DNA from: Reyranella soli
Lineage (GTDB): Bacteria; Pseudomonadota; Alphaproteobacteria; Reyranellales; Reyranellaceae
Length of the DNA stretch: 54,971 nucleotides
Assembly (NCBI RefSeq): GCF_007992495.1
Contig: NZ_BKAJ01000036.1
Location: 1-54,971, forward strand
Direction: 5' to 3'
Shown: piece after piece, positions 17,417 through 26,427 of the stretch
Numbering within the stretch: position 1 is the stretch's first letter
Layout: every line of letters starts with the position of its first letter
Notes under the pieces: model-generated
The model's input: only the letters and a program-made list of their open reading frames with translations
Databases searched by the model: none
Told to the model about the DNA's origin: nothing
Made by a program: the position numbers and the translations under genes

Positions 17417-18787
17417 ATGGCGACCCATGTGCGGTGTGGTTCTCTCTTCACCGGTGATCAGGCGGCGCCATCGACAGGCGGGACCCTTGTCTACGGCGAC
17501 AACGGACTGCTCTCCTACGTCGGTCCGACGGCGGGTGCTCCGCCGGTCGCCGTCGGCGAGACGGTGCTGAACTACGACTCGCTGTTCGTCATGCCGGGCC
17601 TGATCGACGTGCATGTCCACCTGGCCTACGGCAACGCCAAGACCGAAGAGGACATCGATCTCTACCAGCCGATGGAATTCCGCGCGCTGCGCGGCATGTT
17701 CTTCGCCCAGAAGGTCGTCGCCGCTGGCTACACCTCGATCTGTGCCCCGGGCGATGCCGGGCAGATCAGCCTTTCGGTGCGCGACGCCATCGTCGCCGGC
17801 CTGTTCGACGGACCGCGCGTCACCGCGGCCGGCCGCTACATCACCTCGCGCCAGGGCCTGACCGACTGGTATCCGAGCTGGATCGGCGCTCCCGACACCT
17901 CGATCGGCCGCCTGGTCGCCAGCAAGGACGAGGCGATCGAGGAGATCCGCGTCCAGGTCAAGAACGGCGTCGATTGCATCAAGATCGCCATGGACGGCTT
18001 CCAGACCCGGCCCGACGGCGAGCTGATCGCCGCCTTCAACCAGGATGAGACGACGGCCATGGTGACCGAGGCCCAGCGCCTCGGCCGCAAGGTGGTGGTC
18101 CATGCCCGCGGCCGCGAGGCCACGCTCTATTCGGCACGCGCCGGCGTCGACCTGATCTTCCACGCCTACTATCTCGACGACGAATGCCTCGACGCGATGG
18201 TCAAGTCGGGGTCCGCCATCGGCCCGACCATGACCTTCCCGCGCAACATCATAGACTTCACGCAGTCCTACGAGCGCGCCGCCACCAAGGGCCGCATCGA
18301 GAATACGAGCCGGGAGTACGAGATCGCCTGCGCCAACCTGCAGCGGGCGCGCAAGGCCGGCATCCCGATGATGACCGGTACCGACACCGGCTTTGCCGTC
18401 ACGCCCTACGGCGAATGGCATGCCCGTGAGCTGGAAATCTTCGTGCGCGATCTCGGCTTCACGCCGGCTGAGGCGCTGCGCTGCGCCACCGAGGTGGCGT
18501 CCCGCTTCCTGGCGCGCGGCGACAAGCTCGGCGTGCTGGCGCCGGGCCGGCAGGCCGACTTCATCGCGGTCGAAGGCTCGCCCATCGACAACATCGCCCT
18601 GCTCCAGGACAAGAAGCGGATCCGCCACGTCCATATCGGCGGCAAGCGCCTGCAGATTCCCGAGCGCGGCTACGATCCCAACCTCGTCACCGACAAATCC
18701 TGGATCAACTGGAGCGACCTCTACACTCAGGAGCGGGTGCAGGAGCTCGGCCTGCTCGGCGGCAAGAACCTGGCCGCTGCCGAGTGA
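17417..18787 (+). CDS. Metal-dependent amidohydrolase (imidazolonepropionase-like)
   Basis: 456 residues, cytoplasmic. Amidohydrolase barrel ligands are visible: HVHLAYG (H66 and H68), a lysine in CIKIAMDG, later histidines in VVHARGRE and LIFHAYYLDD, and an aspartate in MTGTDTGFAV. The flanking beta-sandwich has the usual ending LGVLAPGRQADFIAVEGSPIDNI. A GGAGG ribosome site lies before ATG 17417. The stop overlaps the start of the FAD monooxygenase gene, so both probably act in one pathway, for example hydroxylation of a ring plus hydrolysis of a cyclic amide or urea-type bond. Substrate cannot be deduced. Confidence 0.9.
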   Translation: MATHVRCGSLFTGDQAAPSTGGTLVYGDNGLLSYVGPTAGAPPVAVGETVLNYDSLFVMPGLIDVHVHLAYGNAKTEEDIDLYQPMEFRALRGMFFAQKVVAAGYTSICAPGDAGQISLSVRDAIVAGLFDGPRVTAAGRYITSRQGLTDWYPSWIGAPDTSIGRLVASKDEAIEEIRVQVKNGVDCIKIAMDGFQTRPDGELIAAFNQDETTAMVTEAQRLGRKVVVHARGREATLYSARAGVDLIFHAYYLDDECLDAMVKSGSAIGPTMTFPRNIIDFTQSYERAATKGRIENTSREYEIACANLQRARKAGIPMMTGTDTGFAVTPYGEWHARELEIFVRDLGFTPAEALRCATEVASRFLARGDKLGVLAPGRQADFIAVEGSPIDNIALLQDKKRIRHVHIGGKRLQIPERGYDPNLVTDKSWINWSDLYTQERVQELGLLGGKNLAAAE

Positions 18788-19878
18788 TGCATGCCGAGAT
18801 TGCCGGCGCCGGCTTCGCCGGCCTGGTCGCCGCGATCGCGCTGCGCCAGCGCGGCTGGACGGCCCGCGTCCACGAGATCGATACGGAGCTGCGCGCCTTC
18901 GGCGCCGGCATCTTCATCTGGGACAACGGCCTGCGCGTGCTGCAGGCGATCGGTGCCTACGACGCCGTGGCCGATGGAGCCTATGCCGCGCCGGGCTACC
19001 GGACCGAGCGCAACGGCGTCTGCATGTCCTTCGGCAAGGTCAACTCCGAGGGGCACTTCCGCCTGCTCACGATGTCGCGCCAGCATCTCTATTCCGCCAT
19101 CCTGGCGGCGGCGCGCCGGGCGGGTGTCGAGCTGGAGACGAACTCGGGCGCCATCGGCGCAACTCCGGACGGCGTGCTTCACCTGGCCGACGGGCGTCGC
19201 CTGCAGGCCGACCTGGTGATCGGGGCCGACGGCGTGCGCTCGGCGGTGCGCGAGTCGCTTGCCTTGCCCGGAGCGCGGAAGAAGTACATCGACGGCATCA
19301 TCCGCGTGCTGGTGCCGCGCGGGCCGCTGGTCGGCGGCCGCTGGGACGAGGTCATCGATTTCTGGGCCTTTGCGCCGCGCACCTTGCGCATCCTCTACAC
19401 GCCGTGCGGCACCGATTCGTTGTACATGGCGATGATGGCGCCGGTGGCCGACGCCGCGGCGTCGGCGATCCCGGTCGATCCCGACGTCTGGGCCTCGTGC
19501 TTCCCCGACCTGCGGCCGGCGCTCGAGGCGATCGGCACCAAGGGTCGTTACGACGTCTATGAGACGACGCGGCTCGAGCGCTGGTCGGCCGGCCGTGTCG
19601 CCATCGTCGGCGATTCCGCGCATGCCATGCCGCCGACGCTGGCCCAGGGGGCGGGATGCGCCATGATGAACGCGCTCGGCCTCGCCGTCGCTGTCGAGGG
19701 CGTGAGCCGCAACGACCTGCCGGCCGCGCTTGCCGCCTGGGAGGCGCGCGAGCGGCCCCTGACCGACCATACCCAGTCGAGCGCCGCGCACCTTGCGGCG
19801 ACCCGCGCGCTGGCCGAGGGCATGCCCTGGGACAGCGACGTGTTCCGCGCGGTCCGCCACGTTCCCACCGGGACTTAA
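18787..19878 (+). CDS. FAD-dependent aromatic-ring monooxygenase (UbiH/salicylate hydroxylase-like)
   Basis: 363 residues, group A flavoprotein monooxygenase. Motifs in order: the dinucleotide fold IAGAGFAGLVAAIALRQRG (residues ~5-25), the DG motif VIGADGVRSAVRE near 143, and the GD motif GRVAIVGDSAHAMPPTLAQG near 270. It uses NAD(P)H and O2 to hydroxylate aromatic or heteroaromatic acids. ATG 18787 overlaps the amidohydrolase stop (TGATG); a GTG three bases earlier is also possible. It ends five bases before a family A repeat, which marks the operon's end. Confidence 0.9.
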   Translation: MHAEIAGAGFAGLVAAIALRQRGWTARVHEIDTELRAFGAGIFIWDNGLRVLQAIGAYDAVADGAYAAPGYRTERNGVCMSFGKVNSEGHFRLLTMSRQHLYSAILAAARRAGVELETNSGAIGATPDGVLHLADGRRLQADLVIGADGVRSAVRESLALPGARKKYIDGIIRVLVPRGPLVGGRWDEVIDFWAFAPRTLRILYTPCGTDSLYMAMMAPVADAAASAIPVDPDVWASCFPDLRPALEAIGTKGRYDVYETTRLERWSAGRVAIVGDSAHAMPPTLAQGAGCAMMNALGLAVAVEGVSRNDLPAALAAWEARERPLTDHTQSSAAHLAATRALAEGMPWDSDVFRAVRHVPTGT

Positions 19879-19883
19879 AGCCT

Positions 19884-20004
19884 CGTCATCCCGAGCGGAG
19901 CCGCCCGAAGGGCGGTGCAGTCGAGGGACCTTTTTTGTTGCCGGCGAAGCAAAAAGAGGTCCCTCCGCTACGCCGCCCTTCGGGCGGCTCCGGTCGGGAT
20001 GACG
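19884..20004. repeat. Dispersed palindromic repeat, family A, complete non-coding copy
   Basis: The ends are CGTCATCCCGA and TCGGGATGACG. The arms are about 53 bases with a few mismatches, each containing its own GCCGCCCGAAGGGCGG hairpin and a GAGGGACCT box, around a short A/T-rich centre. The element lacks an open frame. It sits between the FAD monooxygenase gene and the hyuA operator and may fold as a long terminator-like stem. Confidence 0.85.
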
Positions 20005-20063
20005 GGAAGAATTTTCAGATGCGATAGCCCAGCTCTTGACGCCACCGCAGGGGCGCCGTCAAA

Positions 20064-20083
20064 TTAACTAGCTAGTTAGTTAA
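20064..20083. promoter_or_regulatory. Overlapping palindromes, candidate TetR operator of the hyu operon
   Basis: TAACTAG-CTAGTTA (20065-20078) is a perfect 14-bp palindrome, overlapped by a second inverted pair TTAACTA (20064-20070) and TAGTTAA (20077-20083). It ends 10 bases before the hyuA start, next to the AGGGGA ribosome site. Its A+T richness stands out from the surroundings. A TetR-family repressor is encoded inside the same operon (23941-24645) and is the natural ligand; this is inference. Confidence 0.6.
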
Positions 20084-20093
20084 AGGGGATGGC

Positions 20094-22187
20094 ATGCCGG
20101 AGGGTGGGGCGACGGCGGCAAGCAAGGTTGCGGTCGACATCGGGGGCACGTTCACGGACATCGCGCTGGCGACGGCCGACGGACGCATTCACCAGAGCAA
20201 GATTTCCTCGACGCCCGACGATCCGAGCCGCGCGGTGATCGAGGGCGTGGCCCAGCTGCTGGCCGAGCTCGGCCTCGATCCGGCGGGCGTCAGCGAGGTG
20301 ATGCACGGCACGACGGTCGGCTCGAACACCATCCTGCAAAGGGCGGGGGCGCGTACTGGGCTGATCACGACGAAGGGCTTCCGCGACGTGCTCGAGATCG
20401 GGCGTATCCGCATGCCCGACATGTTCGACCTCACCTGGGAGAAGCCGAAGCCGCTGGTGCCGCGCCGTCACCGCCTCGAGGTCGCCGAGCGCATCGCCGC
20501 CGACGGATCGATCGTGACACCGCTCGACGAGGCTGCAGTGGTCGCGGCGGGCCGCGCGCTGGTCGCCGAGGGCATCGAGGCGATCGCCATCGCCTTCCTG
20601 AACAGCTATCGCAATCCGGTGCACGAGCAGCGGGCAGAAGCCCTGCTCCGCGAGGCGATTCCCGGCCTGCTCGTGACCAGCTCCTGCGCCGTCCTGCCGG
20701 AGATCAAGGAATACGAGCGGACCAGCACCACGGTGGTCAACGCTTACCTGCTGGCCGCCATGCAGCGTTACCTGCAAAGGCTCGAAACCGGGCTGCGCGG
20801 CATCGGCATCGCGGCACCGATCCTGGTCATGACGTCCAATGGCGGCATGCTGGCGGCCAAGGCGATCTGCGAGAAGCCGGTGCTCGCCGTCGCGTCCGGT
20901 CCGGCCGGCGGCGTGATCGGCGCCGCCCGGCTCGGCGAGGCGCGCGGCGACCGCGATGTCATCGTCTTCGACATGGGCGGCACGACGGCCAAGGCGGTGA
21001 TCGTCGAGGATGGACGGCCGACCATGACGTCGGAGTACGAGTTTCGCGACGGCATCTCGACCTCGAGCCGGTTCGTCAAGGCCGGCGGCTACATGCTGAA
21101 GGTGCCGGCGATCGACATCGCCGAGGTGGGTGCGGGCGGCGGCTCGATCGCCGGCATCGACAAGGGCGGCCTGCTGGTGGTCGGGCCGCAATCGGCCGGC
21201 GCGGTTCCGGGCCCGGCCTGCTATGGCCTCGGCAACGATCGGCCGACGGTGACCGATGCCAACGTCGTGCTGGGTTTCATCAATCCCAGCAGCCTGGCCG
21301 GCGGACGACTCGGCATCGACAAGGCGCTGAGCGAGAAGGCGATCGCCCAGCATCTTGCGCACCCGCTGGGTCTCGACGTCGCCGATGCCGCGCACGGCAT
21401 CCGCGCCGTGGCGAATGCCAACATGGCTCGGGCCGTGCGCGCCGTCACCGTCGAGCGCGGCCGCGACCCGCGCGATCTCACGCTGATGGCGTTCGGCGGC
21501 AATGGCGGGGTGCATGCATTCGATCTCGCCCGCCAGCTTGGCATTCCCACGGTCGTCGTCCCGCCGCTCTCCGGCGTGTTCTGTTCGGTCGGCATGCTGG
21601 CGAGCGACGTCGAGCACATCGCGATGGCCACCGTCGTGCGTCGCCTCGACCGCATGGAGGCCGCCGAGCTGGCGGCGCTGCAAAAGGGCGTAGCCGGCGA
21701 GGTCGATGCGCGGCTCGCCGCCGACGGCTACCGGCCCGACCGCCGGGCGATCGTCTTCGAGGCCGAATTGCGCCACGAGGGCCAGGCCAGCGAGCTCACC
21801 GTGCCGCTCGACGGCGACGACCTGGAACGGCTGCACGAGCGCTTCGCGGCTGAGTACTTCAAGACCTACGGCTATCACGACACGACGCCGGTCGAGCTCA
21901 TGAAGCTGCGCGCCATCGGCCGCGGCCTGCGCGACAACCGGTTGGATTTCGCCGACATGAAGGTCGCGCCGCGTGCCGGCAGCTCTGGGGGCGCGAGCCG
22001 AGCCGTGTCGTTCGCCCGTGGCGAGCCGGCGGTGACGGTTCCGATCGTCGGACGCGACGCGCTGGGGAGCGTTCCTCGCCCCGGTCCCTTGATCGTCGAG
22101 GAGTTCGACGCCACCGTCGTCGTGCCGCCGGACGCCACTGTGCATTGCGATGCGATCGGCTGCATCGTCGTGGAGATTGCCGCATGA
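20094..22187 (+). CDS. hyuA: Hydantoinase/oxoprolinase A subunit
   Basis: 697 residues, cytoplasmic ASKHA-type subunit of an ATP-dependent N-methylhydantoinase, 5-oxoprolinase or acetone-carboxylase-like complex. N-terminal phosphate loop VAVDIGGTFTDIALA (residues ~12-26); second nucleotide loop VIVFDMGGTTAKAVIVEDG near 296; EYERTSTTVVNAYL near 210, typical of HyuA. The C-terminal region includes the conserved YGY stretch (FKTYGYHDTTPVELMKLR). Length is normal. Ribosome site AGGGGA; stop overlaps hyuB (ATGA). The enzyme opens cyclic imides, hydantoins or pyroglutamate-like rings at the cost of ATP; the ring used here is unknown. Confidence 0.92.
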   Translation: MPEGGATAASKVAVDIGGTFTDIALATADGRIHQSKISSTPDDPSRAVIEGVAQLLAELGLDPAGVSEVMHGTTVGSNTILQRAGARTGLITTKGFRDVLEIGRIRMPDMFDLTWEKPKPLVPRRHRLEVAERIAADGSIVTPLDEAAVVAAGRALVAEGIEAIAIAFLNSYRNPVHEQRAEALLREAIPGLLVTSSCAVLPEIKEYERTSTTVVNAYLLAAMQRYLQRLETGLRGIGIAAPILVMTSNGGMLAAKAICEKPVLAVASGPAGGVIGAARLGEARGDRDVIVFDMGGTTAKAVIVEDGRPTMTSEYEFRDGISTSSRFVKAGGYMLKVPAIDIAEVGAGGGSIAGIDKGGLLVVGPQSAGAVPGPACYGLGNDRPTVTDANVVLGFINPSSLAGGRLGIDKALSEKAIAQHLAHPLGLDVADAAHGIRAVANANMARAVRAVTVERGRDPRDLTLMAFGGNGGVHAFDLARQLGIPTVVVPPLSGVFCSVGMLASDVEHIAMATVVRRLDRMEAAELAALQKGVAGEVDARLAADGYRPDRRAIVFEAELRHEGQASELTVPLDGDDLERLHERFAAEYFKTYGYHDTTPVELMKLRAIGRGLRDNRLDFADMKVAPRAGSSGGASRAVSFARGEPAVTVPIVGRDALGSVPRPGPLIVEEFDATVVVPPDATVHCDAIGCIVVEIAA

Positions 22188-23926
22188 AGATCGATCCGAT
22201 CACCTTCGCCGTCGTCAAGAACGGCCTCGATTCGATCGCCGACGAGATGGCCTACACGGTGGTGCGAACCGCCCGCTCGGAGATCGTCAAGGACGTCATG
22301 GACTTCTCGGCGGCCCTGTGCGCCGCCGACGGCCAGATGGTGGCGCAGGCCAAGACCATCGCCCAGCATCTCGGCGCGATTCCCGAGGCCATGGAGTCGG
22401 TTCTGACGGCCTTCGCCGACGACCTGCACGACGGCGACGTGGTGATCATGAACGATCCCTATCACGGCGGCATGCATCTGCCGGACATCTTCATGTTCAT
22501 GCCGATCTTCCACGACGGCGTGCGGCGCGCCTTCGCCGTCGTGATCTGCCACCATACCGACGTCGGCGGCCGGGTGCCGGGCTCCAATGCGTCCGATTCG
22601 ACCGAGATCTACCAGGAAGGCCTGCGCATGCCGCCGCTCAAGCTCTATGAGCAGGGCCGCATCAATCGCACCCTCGAGAAGATGATCCGGATCAACGTGC
22701 GCGTGCCGGACCGCGTGCTGGGCGATCTCGCGGCCCAGTATGCAGCCGCCCAGGTCGGTCGCCGCGGCCTGGAGAAGCTCATGCAGCGCTACGGCGCCGA
22801 CGAGCTCGAGGCCTACATGCAGGAGTTGCTCGACTATGCCGAGCGGCTGACCCGGCAGGAGATCCTGACCTGGCCGCGCGGCACCTGGCGGTTCACCGAT
22901 CATATCGACAGCGACGGCTTTTCCGACACACCTATCCCGATCTCGGTCGCCATAACAGTGCGCGACGACGGCACGCTCGCCGTCGACTATGCCGGCTCCT
23001 CGCCACAGGTGCGCGGCGCCCTCAACTCGACCCTGAGCTTCACCCGCTCGCTCACCTATCTCAGCGTCCGCTGCGTGCTGGCCAAGGACATTCCCAACAA
23101 TGTCGGCCTGTTCCGCTGCGTCGACGTGACGGCGCCCGAGGCCTCGATCCTCAATCCGGCGATGCCGGGCGCCTGCGCCGCGCGCGCGCTCACCGGCTAC
23201 CGCGTCTTCGACGCCATGCTGGGCGCGCTGGCGCAGATCGTCCCGGACAAGGTGCCGGCGGCGGGCGAGGGCGGCAACAGCGTCATCTGCATCAGCGGGC
23301 TCAGGCCGAACCGCGAACCGTTCATCATCGTCGACATGATCTGCGGCGCCTGGGGCGGCCGGCCGGACAAGGACGGGCTGGAGGCGGTGACCAACGCCTC
23401 GCAGAACCTCTCCAACATGCCGGTCGAGGTGATGGAAGCCGAGCACCCTGTGCGCATCGAGGAATATGCGTTCGTGACCGACAGTTGCGGGGCAGGCCTC
23501 TATCGCGGCGGCGTCGGCATCCGTCGGACGTATCGCATCCTCGCGCCCGAAGCGCTCCTGCAGATGCGCACCGATCGCGTCCGTTTTGCACCGTACGGCC
23601 TGGCCGGTGGTTCCCCAGGAGGCACCTCCAACAACTACATGGAGGTGGCCGGCGAGCGCAGACCTCTGCCCGGCAAGATCACCACCAGCATCCGGCAGGA
23701 CACGGTGATCGTCCACGAGCAGGCTGGTGCCGGTGGCTTCGGCGATCCGCTGGAGCGGCCGCCCGAAGCCGTGCTGGAAGACCATCTCGAAGGCAAGATC
23801 AGCCGCGACTACGCGGAACGCTTCCATGCTGTGGTGCTGACCGCCGCAGGCGCGCTCGATCGCGACGCCACCGCTGCCCTGCGTGCGGCGCGCGGGCGCG
23901 CGCGACCGGTCGCGACGGCGGCTTGA
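22184..23926 (+). CDS. hyuB: Hydantoinase/oxoprolinase B subunit
   Basis: 580 residues, partner of HyuA. Typical opening KIDPITFAVVKNGLDSIADEM; metal-site-like NDPYHGGMHLPDIFMFMPIF near residue 88; CHHTDVGGRVPGSNASDSTEIYQEGLR near 122; C-terminal glycine-rich AGGFGDPLERPPEAVLEDHLEGKIS. The open frame extends upstream, but ATG 22184 overlaps the hyuA stop and is followed at once by conserved sequence, so it is the start. Translational coupling with hyuA fits a fixed-ratio complex. The TetR gene follows after 14 bases. Confidence 0.92.
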   Translation: MKIDPITFAVVKNGLDSIADEMAYTVVRTARSEIVKDVMDFSAALCAADGQMVAQAKTIAQHLGAIPEAMESVLTAFADDLHDGDVVIMNDPYHGGMHLPDIFMFMPIFHDGVRRAFAVVICHHTDVGGRVPGSNASDSTEIYQEGLRMPPLKLYEQGRINRTLEKMIRINVRVPDRVLGDLAAQYAAAQVGRRGLEKLMQRYGADELEAYMQELLDYAERLTRQEILTWPRGTWRFTDHIDSDGFSDTPIPISVAITVRDDGTLAVDYAGSSPQVRGALNSTLSFTRSLTYLSVRCVLAKDIPNNVGLFRCVDVTAPEASILNPAMPGACAARALTGYRVFDAMLGALAQIVPDKVPAAGEGGNSVICISGLRPNREPFIIVDMICGAWGGRPDKDGLEAVTNASQNLSNMPVEVMEAEHPVRIEEYAFVTDSCGAGLYRGGVGIRRTYRILAPEALLQMRTDRVRFAPYGLAGGSPGGTSNNYMEVAGERRPLPGKITTSIRQDTVIVHEQAGAGGFGDPLERPPEAVLEDHLEGKISRDYAERFHAVVLTAAGALDRDATAALRAARGRARPVATAA

Positions 23927-23940
23927 GGCGGCGGGGAGCA

Positions 23941-24645
23941 ATGCAGGTCGCCGAGGTCCCGTCGCCGCCTCGTCGCGCCCGCAACGCGGCGGCGACGCGC
24001 GCGCACATCCTCGCCGTCGCGAAAGCCGAGTTCGTCGACCACGGGCTGAGCGGCGCCAGGATGGACCGCATCGCCGAGACATGTGGCGTCAACAAGAACC
24101 TGCTCTATCACTACTTCGGCTCCAAGGAAGACCTCTACCTCACGGTGATCGAGGGCATCTGGGCCGGCCTGCGCGCCAACCAGCGCGACGAGGAGCTGGT
24201 GGCGCTGCCGCCGGAGCAGGCGATGCGCCGGCTGGTCATCCATACCTTCGATCATTTCGTCGCCACGCCGGAATTGATCCGGCTGATGAGCGTCGAGAAC
24301 ATCCACTACGCCCGCAATCTGCAGCGCTCGACCGTGGTCAAGCCGCTCTACGGAAACCTGCTCGACACGCTGCAGACGATCCTGCGGCGGGGTCAATCCG
24401 AGGGCATTTTCCGGCGCAAGGTCGACGTGATCGATCTCTACCTGTCGATCTCGGGCCTGGCCTATTTCTTCCTGTCCAACCAGTACACGATGTCCTGGCT
24501 GCTCGATCGCCCGTTGGTGACGCCGCGTCGCGTTGCCGCCCGGCGTCGGCACGTGGTCGACATGGTGCTGGCCTATCTCGTGCATCCGTCGTCGGAGGGA
24601 CAGGACGCGCCGGCGGCGCAATCTGGAGAGGGGAGAAGGGGATGA
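23941..24645 (+). CDS. TetR/AcrR family transcriptional regulator
   Basis: 234 residues. The HTH lies at about residues 17-62: ATRAHILAVAKAEFVDHGLS, then GARMDRIAETCGVNKNLLYHYFGSKEDLY, with the usual TetR recognition helix. The ligand domain is of the TetR_C group seen with RutR-like regulators (NIHYARNLQRSTVVKPLYGNLL). The frame is open far upstream, but ATG 23941 has a GGGGAG ribosome site and directly precedes the basic tail before the HTH. It lies inside the hyu-transporter operon; its stop overlaps the binding-protein start. The palindromes at 20064-20083 are its likely operator, giving substrate-induced control of hydrolysis and uptake. Confidence 0.9.
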   Translation: MQVAEVPSPPRRARNAAATRAHILAVAKAEFVDHGLSGARMDRIAETCGVNKNLLYHYFGSKEDLYLTVIEGIWAGLRANQRDEELVALPPEQAMRRLVIHTFDHFVATPELIRLMSVENIHYARNLQRSTVVKPLYGNLLDTLQTILRRGQSEGIFRRKVDVIDLYLSISGLAYFFLSNQYTMSWLLDRPLVTPRRVAARRRHVVDMVLAYLVHPSSEGQDAPAAQSGEGRRG

Positions 24646-25622
24646 GCAGGATATCTTGGGGTGGAGTAGCGGCGGCGATGGTCATCGCGGCCGCATTGGC
24701 AGGTCCGGCGGCAGCGCAGGAAAAGATGTCGGTGCGCCTCGATTTCGCGCCGTGGGGCGTGCACGCGGCCATGCACCTGGCCAACCAGAACGGCATGTTC
24801 AAGGCGGCCGGCCTCGAGGTCGACGTCCAGGACGGCCGCGGCTCGGGCAACACCATCCAGCTGGTGAATGCCGGGCAGGCCGATGTCGGCCAGGTCCAGG
24901 TCGGTCTGCTCGGGGCGGCGCGCGCCCAGGGCGCCGCCCTGAAGACCATCGCCACCATCATGCCCAAGACCGACCTCTGCGTGCTGGTCGACAAGGCCTC
25001 GCCGATGACCAAGGCGGCCGATCTCAAGGGCAAGACCGTGGTCGTGTTCGCCGCCAGCCCGTGGGCGCCGCTGATCGATCCCTACCTGAAGGCAGGTGGC
25101 CTCAATCGCGAGACCGCGAAGATCGACTTCGTCGATCCTGCCGCTCTTTGGGGCACCTATATCGCCAAGCGCGCCGACGGCCTGATGTCGACGGCAAGTT
25201 CGGCCGTGCCGGTCGCCGAGGCATCGCGGCCGTCCAAGTGCCTGTGGGCCTCCGAGGCCGGCCTGAATTTCATGAGCTATGGACTGGTCGTGAAGGAGGA
25301 CACCATCGCCAAGCGCGGCCCCGCGCTGAAGAAGCTGATCGAGACCCAGCAGCGCGCTTGGGAGCAGATCCGCAAGGACCCCGAGCTTGGCGTCAAGGCG
25401 ATGCTCGCCGCCCGCCCGGACGCGCGCCTCGATCCAGCGGTGCAGAAGAGCCAGATCGTCATGTCGCTCGATTTCTTCGAGACGCCGGCGACGAAGGGCA
25501 AGCCGATCGGCTGGCAGGCGGCGGCCGACTGGGAGGCGACCTTGAAGACGCTGGAGGCGGCCGGTGTGGTCAAGCCGGGCTGGAAGGCCGACGACTACTT
25601 CACGAACGCTCTGATGGACTGA
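24642..25622 (+). CDS. ABC transporter substrate-binding protein, NMT1/SsuA/TauA type
   Basis: 326 residues. The signal peptide spans about residues 1-27 (GVAAAMVIAAALAGPAAAQ, cleavage after AAAQ). The mature domain opens KMSVRLDFAPWGVHAAMHLA, typical of NMT1/THI5-like receptors (KNTPTxL-type first strand), followed by GLEVDVQDGRGSGNTIQLVN and the GQADVGQV pocket loop. ATG 24642 overlaps the tetR stop. With the ATPase and permease that follow it forms a complete importer. Such receptors bind sulfonates, pyrimidines, riboflavin or aromatic acids; pairing with HyuAB suggests a cyclic imide, hydantoin or pyrimidine-like ligand (inference). Confidence 0.9.
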   Translation: MSRISWGGVAAAMVIAAALAGPAAAQEKMSVRLDFAPWGVHAAMHLANQNGMFKAAGLEVDVQDGRGSGNTIQLVNAGQADVGQVQVGLLGAARAQGAALKTIATIMPKTDLCVLVDKASPMTKAADLKGKTVVVFAASPWAPLIDPYLKAGGLNRETAKIDFVDPAALWGTYIAKRADGLMSTASSAVPVAEASRPSKCLWASEAGLNFMSYGLVVKEDTIAKRGPALKKLIETQQRAWEQIRKDPELGVKAMLAARPDARLDPAVQKSQIVMSLDFFETPATKGKPIGWQAAADWEATLKTLEAAGVVKPGWKADDYFTNALMD

Positions 25623-25626
25623 GCCG

Positions 25627-26424
25627 GTGCCTGAGGCATCGACCTTCCTGGGAGCCGCGCATGTCTGCCTGCGCAACGTGGGCAAGACATACGCCTCGCC
25701 GCGTGGACCGGTGCCGGCAGTGGCCGGCATCGACCTCGACCTCGGCGCCGGCGAGTTCGTCAGCATCGTCGGGCCTTCCGGTTGCGGCAAGAGCACGCTG
25801 CTCAAGCTGGTGGCTGGTCTCGAGGGGCTGAGCGCCGGCGAGATCATGGTCGATGGCCGGCGGATCGACGGGCCGCCCGACGGGTTGGGCGTCGTCTTCC
25901 AGCGCGACGTCCTGCTCGACTGGCGGACCATCCTCCAGAACGTGCTGCTGTCCGTCGAGCTCGCCGGCAAGCCGACGGACGCCTACCGCGAGCGCGCCTT
26001 GGGGCTGCTCGCGCGCTTCGGATTGGGCTCGTTCGAGCATCGCTATCCCTGGGAGCTGTCGGGCGGCATGCGTCAGCGCGCCTCGATCTGCCGGGCGCTG
26101 CTGTCCGACCCGCAGCTCCTGCTGATGGACGAGCCGTTCGGCGCCCTCGACGCGATGACGCGCGACGATCTCAATCTCGAGCTGGCGCGCATCTGGCAGG
26201 AGACCCGCAAGACCTTGCTGTTCATCACCCATTCGATTGCCGAGGCGGTTTTCCTGTCGGACCGGGTGGCCATGATGGGCCGCGCACCGGGCTCGATCAT
26301 GGAGATCGTCGCCATCGACCTGCCGCGGCCACGCTCGCTAGCGGTGCGCGAGAGCGCTGCCTTCAGCCACTACGTCGCGCATATCCGTCATCACTTCGCC
26401 GAGCTCGGCATCGTCAAGGAGTAA
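25627..26424 (+). CDS. ABC transporter ATP-binding protein, SsuB/TauB type
   Basis: 265 residues. Walker A GPSGCGKST near residue 53; Q-loop VVFQRDVLLDWRTILQNV; signature [15 protein letters not shown] near 140; Walker B LLLMDEPFGALDAMTRDDLN; switch histidine ITHSIAEAVFLSDRV. The sequence after Walker B is the SsuB/TauB hallmark. It starts at GTG 25627, four bases after the binding-protein stop; no strong ribosome site is seen, so translation is probably coupled. It energises uptake through the permease at 26428. Confidence 0.92.
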   Translation: MPEASTFLGAAHVCLRNVGKTYASPRGPVPAVAGIDLDLGAGEFVSIVGPSGCGKSTLLKLVAGLEGLSAGEIMVDGRRIDGPPDGLGVVFQRDVLLDWRTILQNVLLSVELAGKPTDAYRERALGLLARFGLGSFEHRYPWELSGGMRQRASICRALLSDPQLLLMDEPFGALDAMTRDDLNLELARIWQETRKTLLFITHSIAEAVFLSDRVAMMGRAPGSIMEIVAIDLPRPRSLAVRESAAFSHYVAHIRHHFAELGIVKE

Positions 26425-26427
26425 CCG

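Noticed and set aside
20076..22145. A 689-codon open frame on the minus strand, and similar long opposite-strand frames at 1760-2926 and 8363-9439.
   Set aside because: They mirror real genes with strong family matches on the other strand, are rich in Arg, His, Asp and Gln as expected of antisense GC-rich codons, and show no domain or ribosome site.
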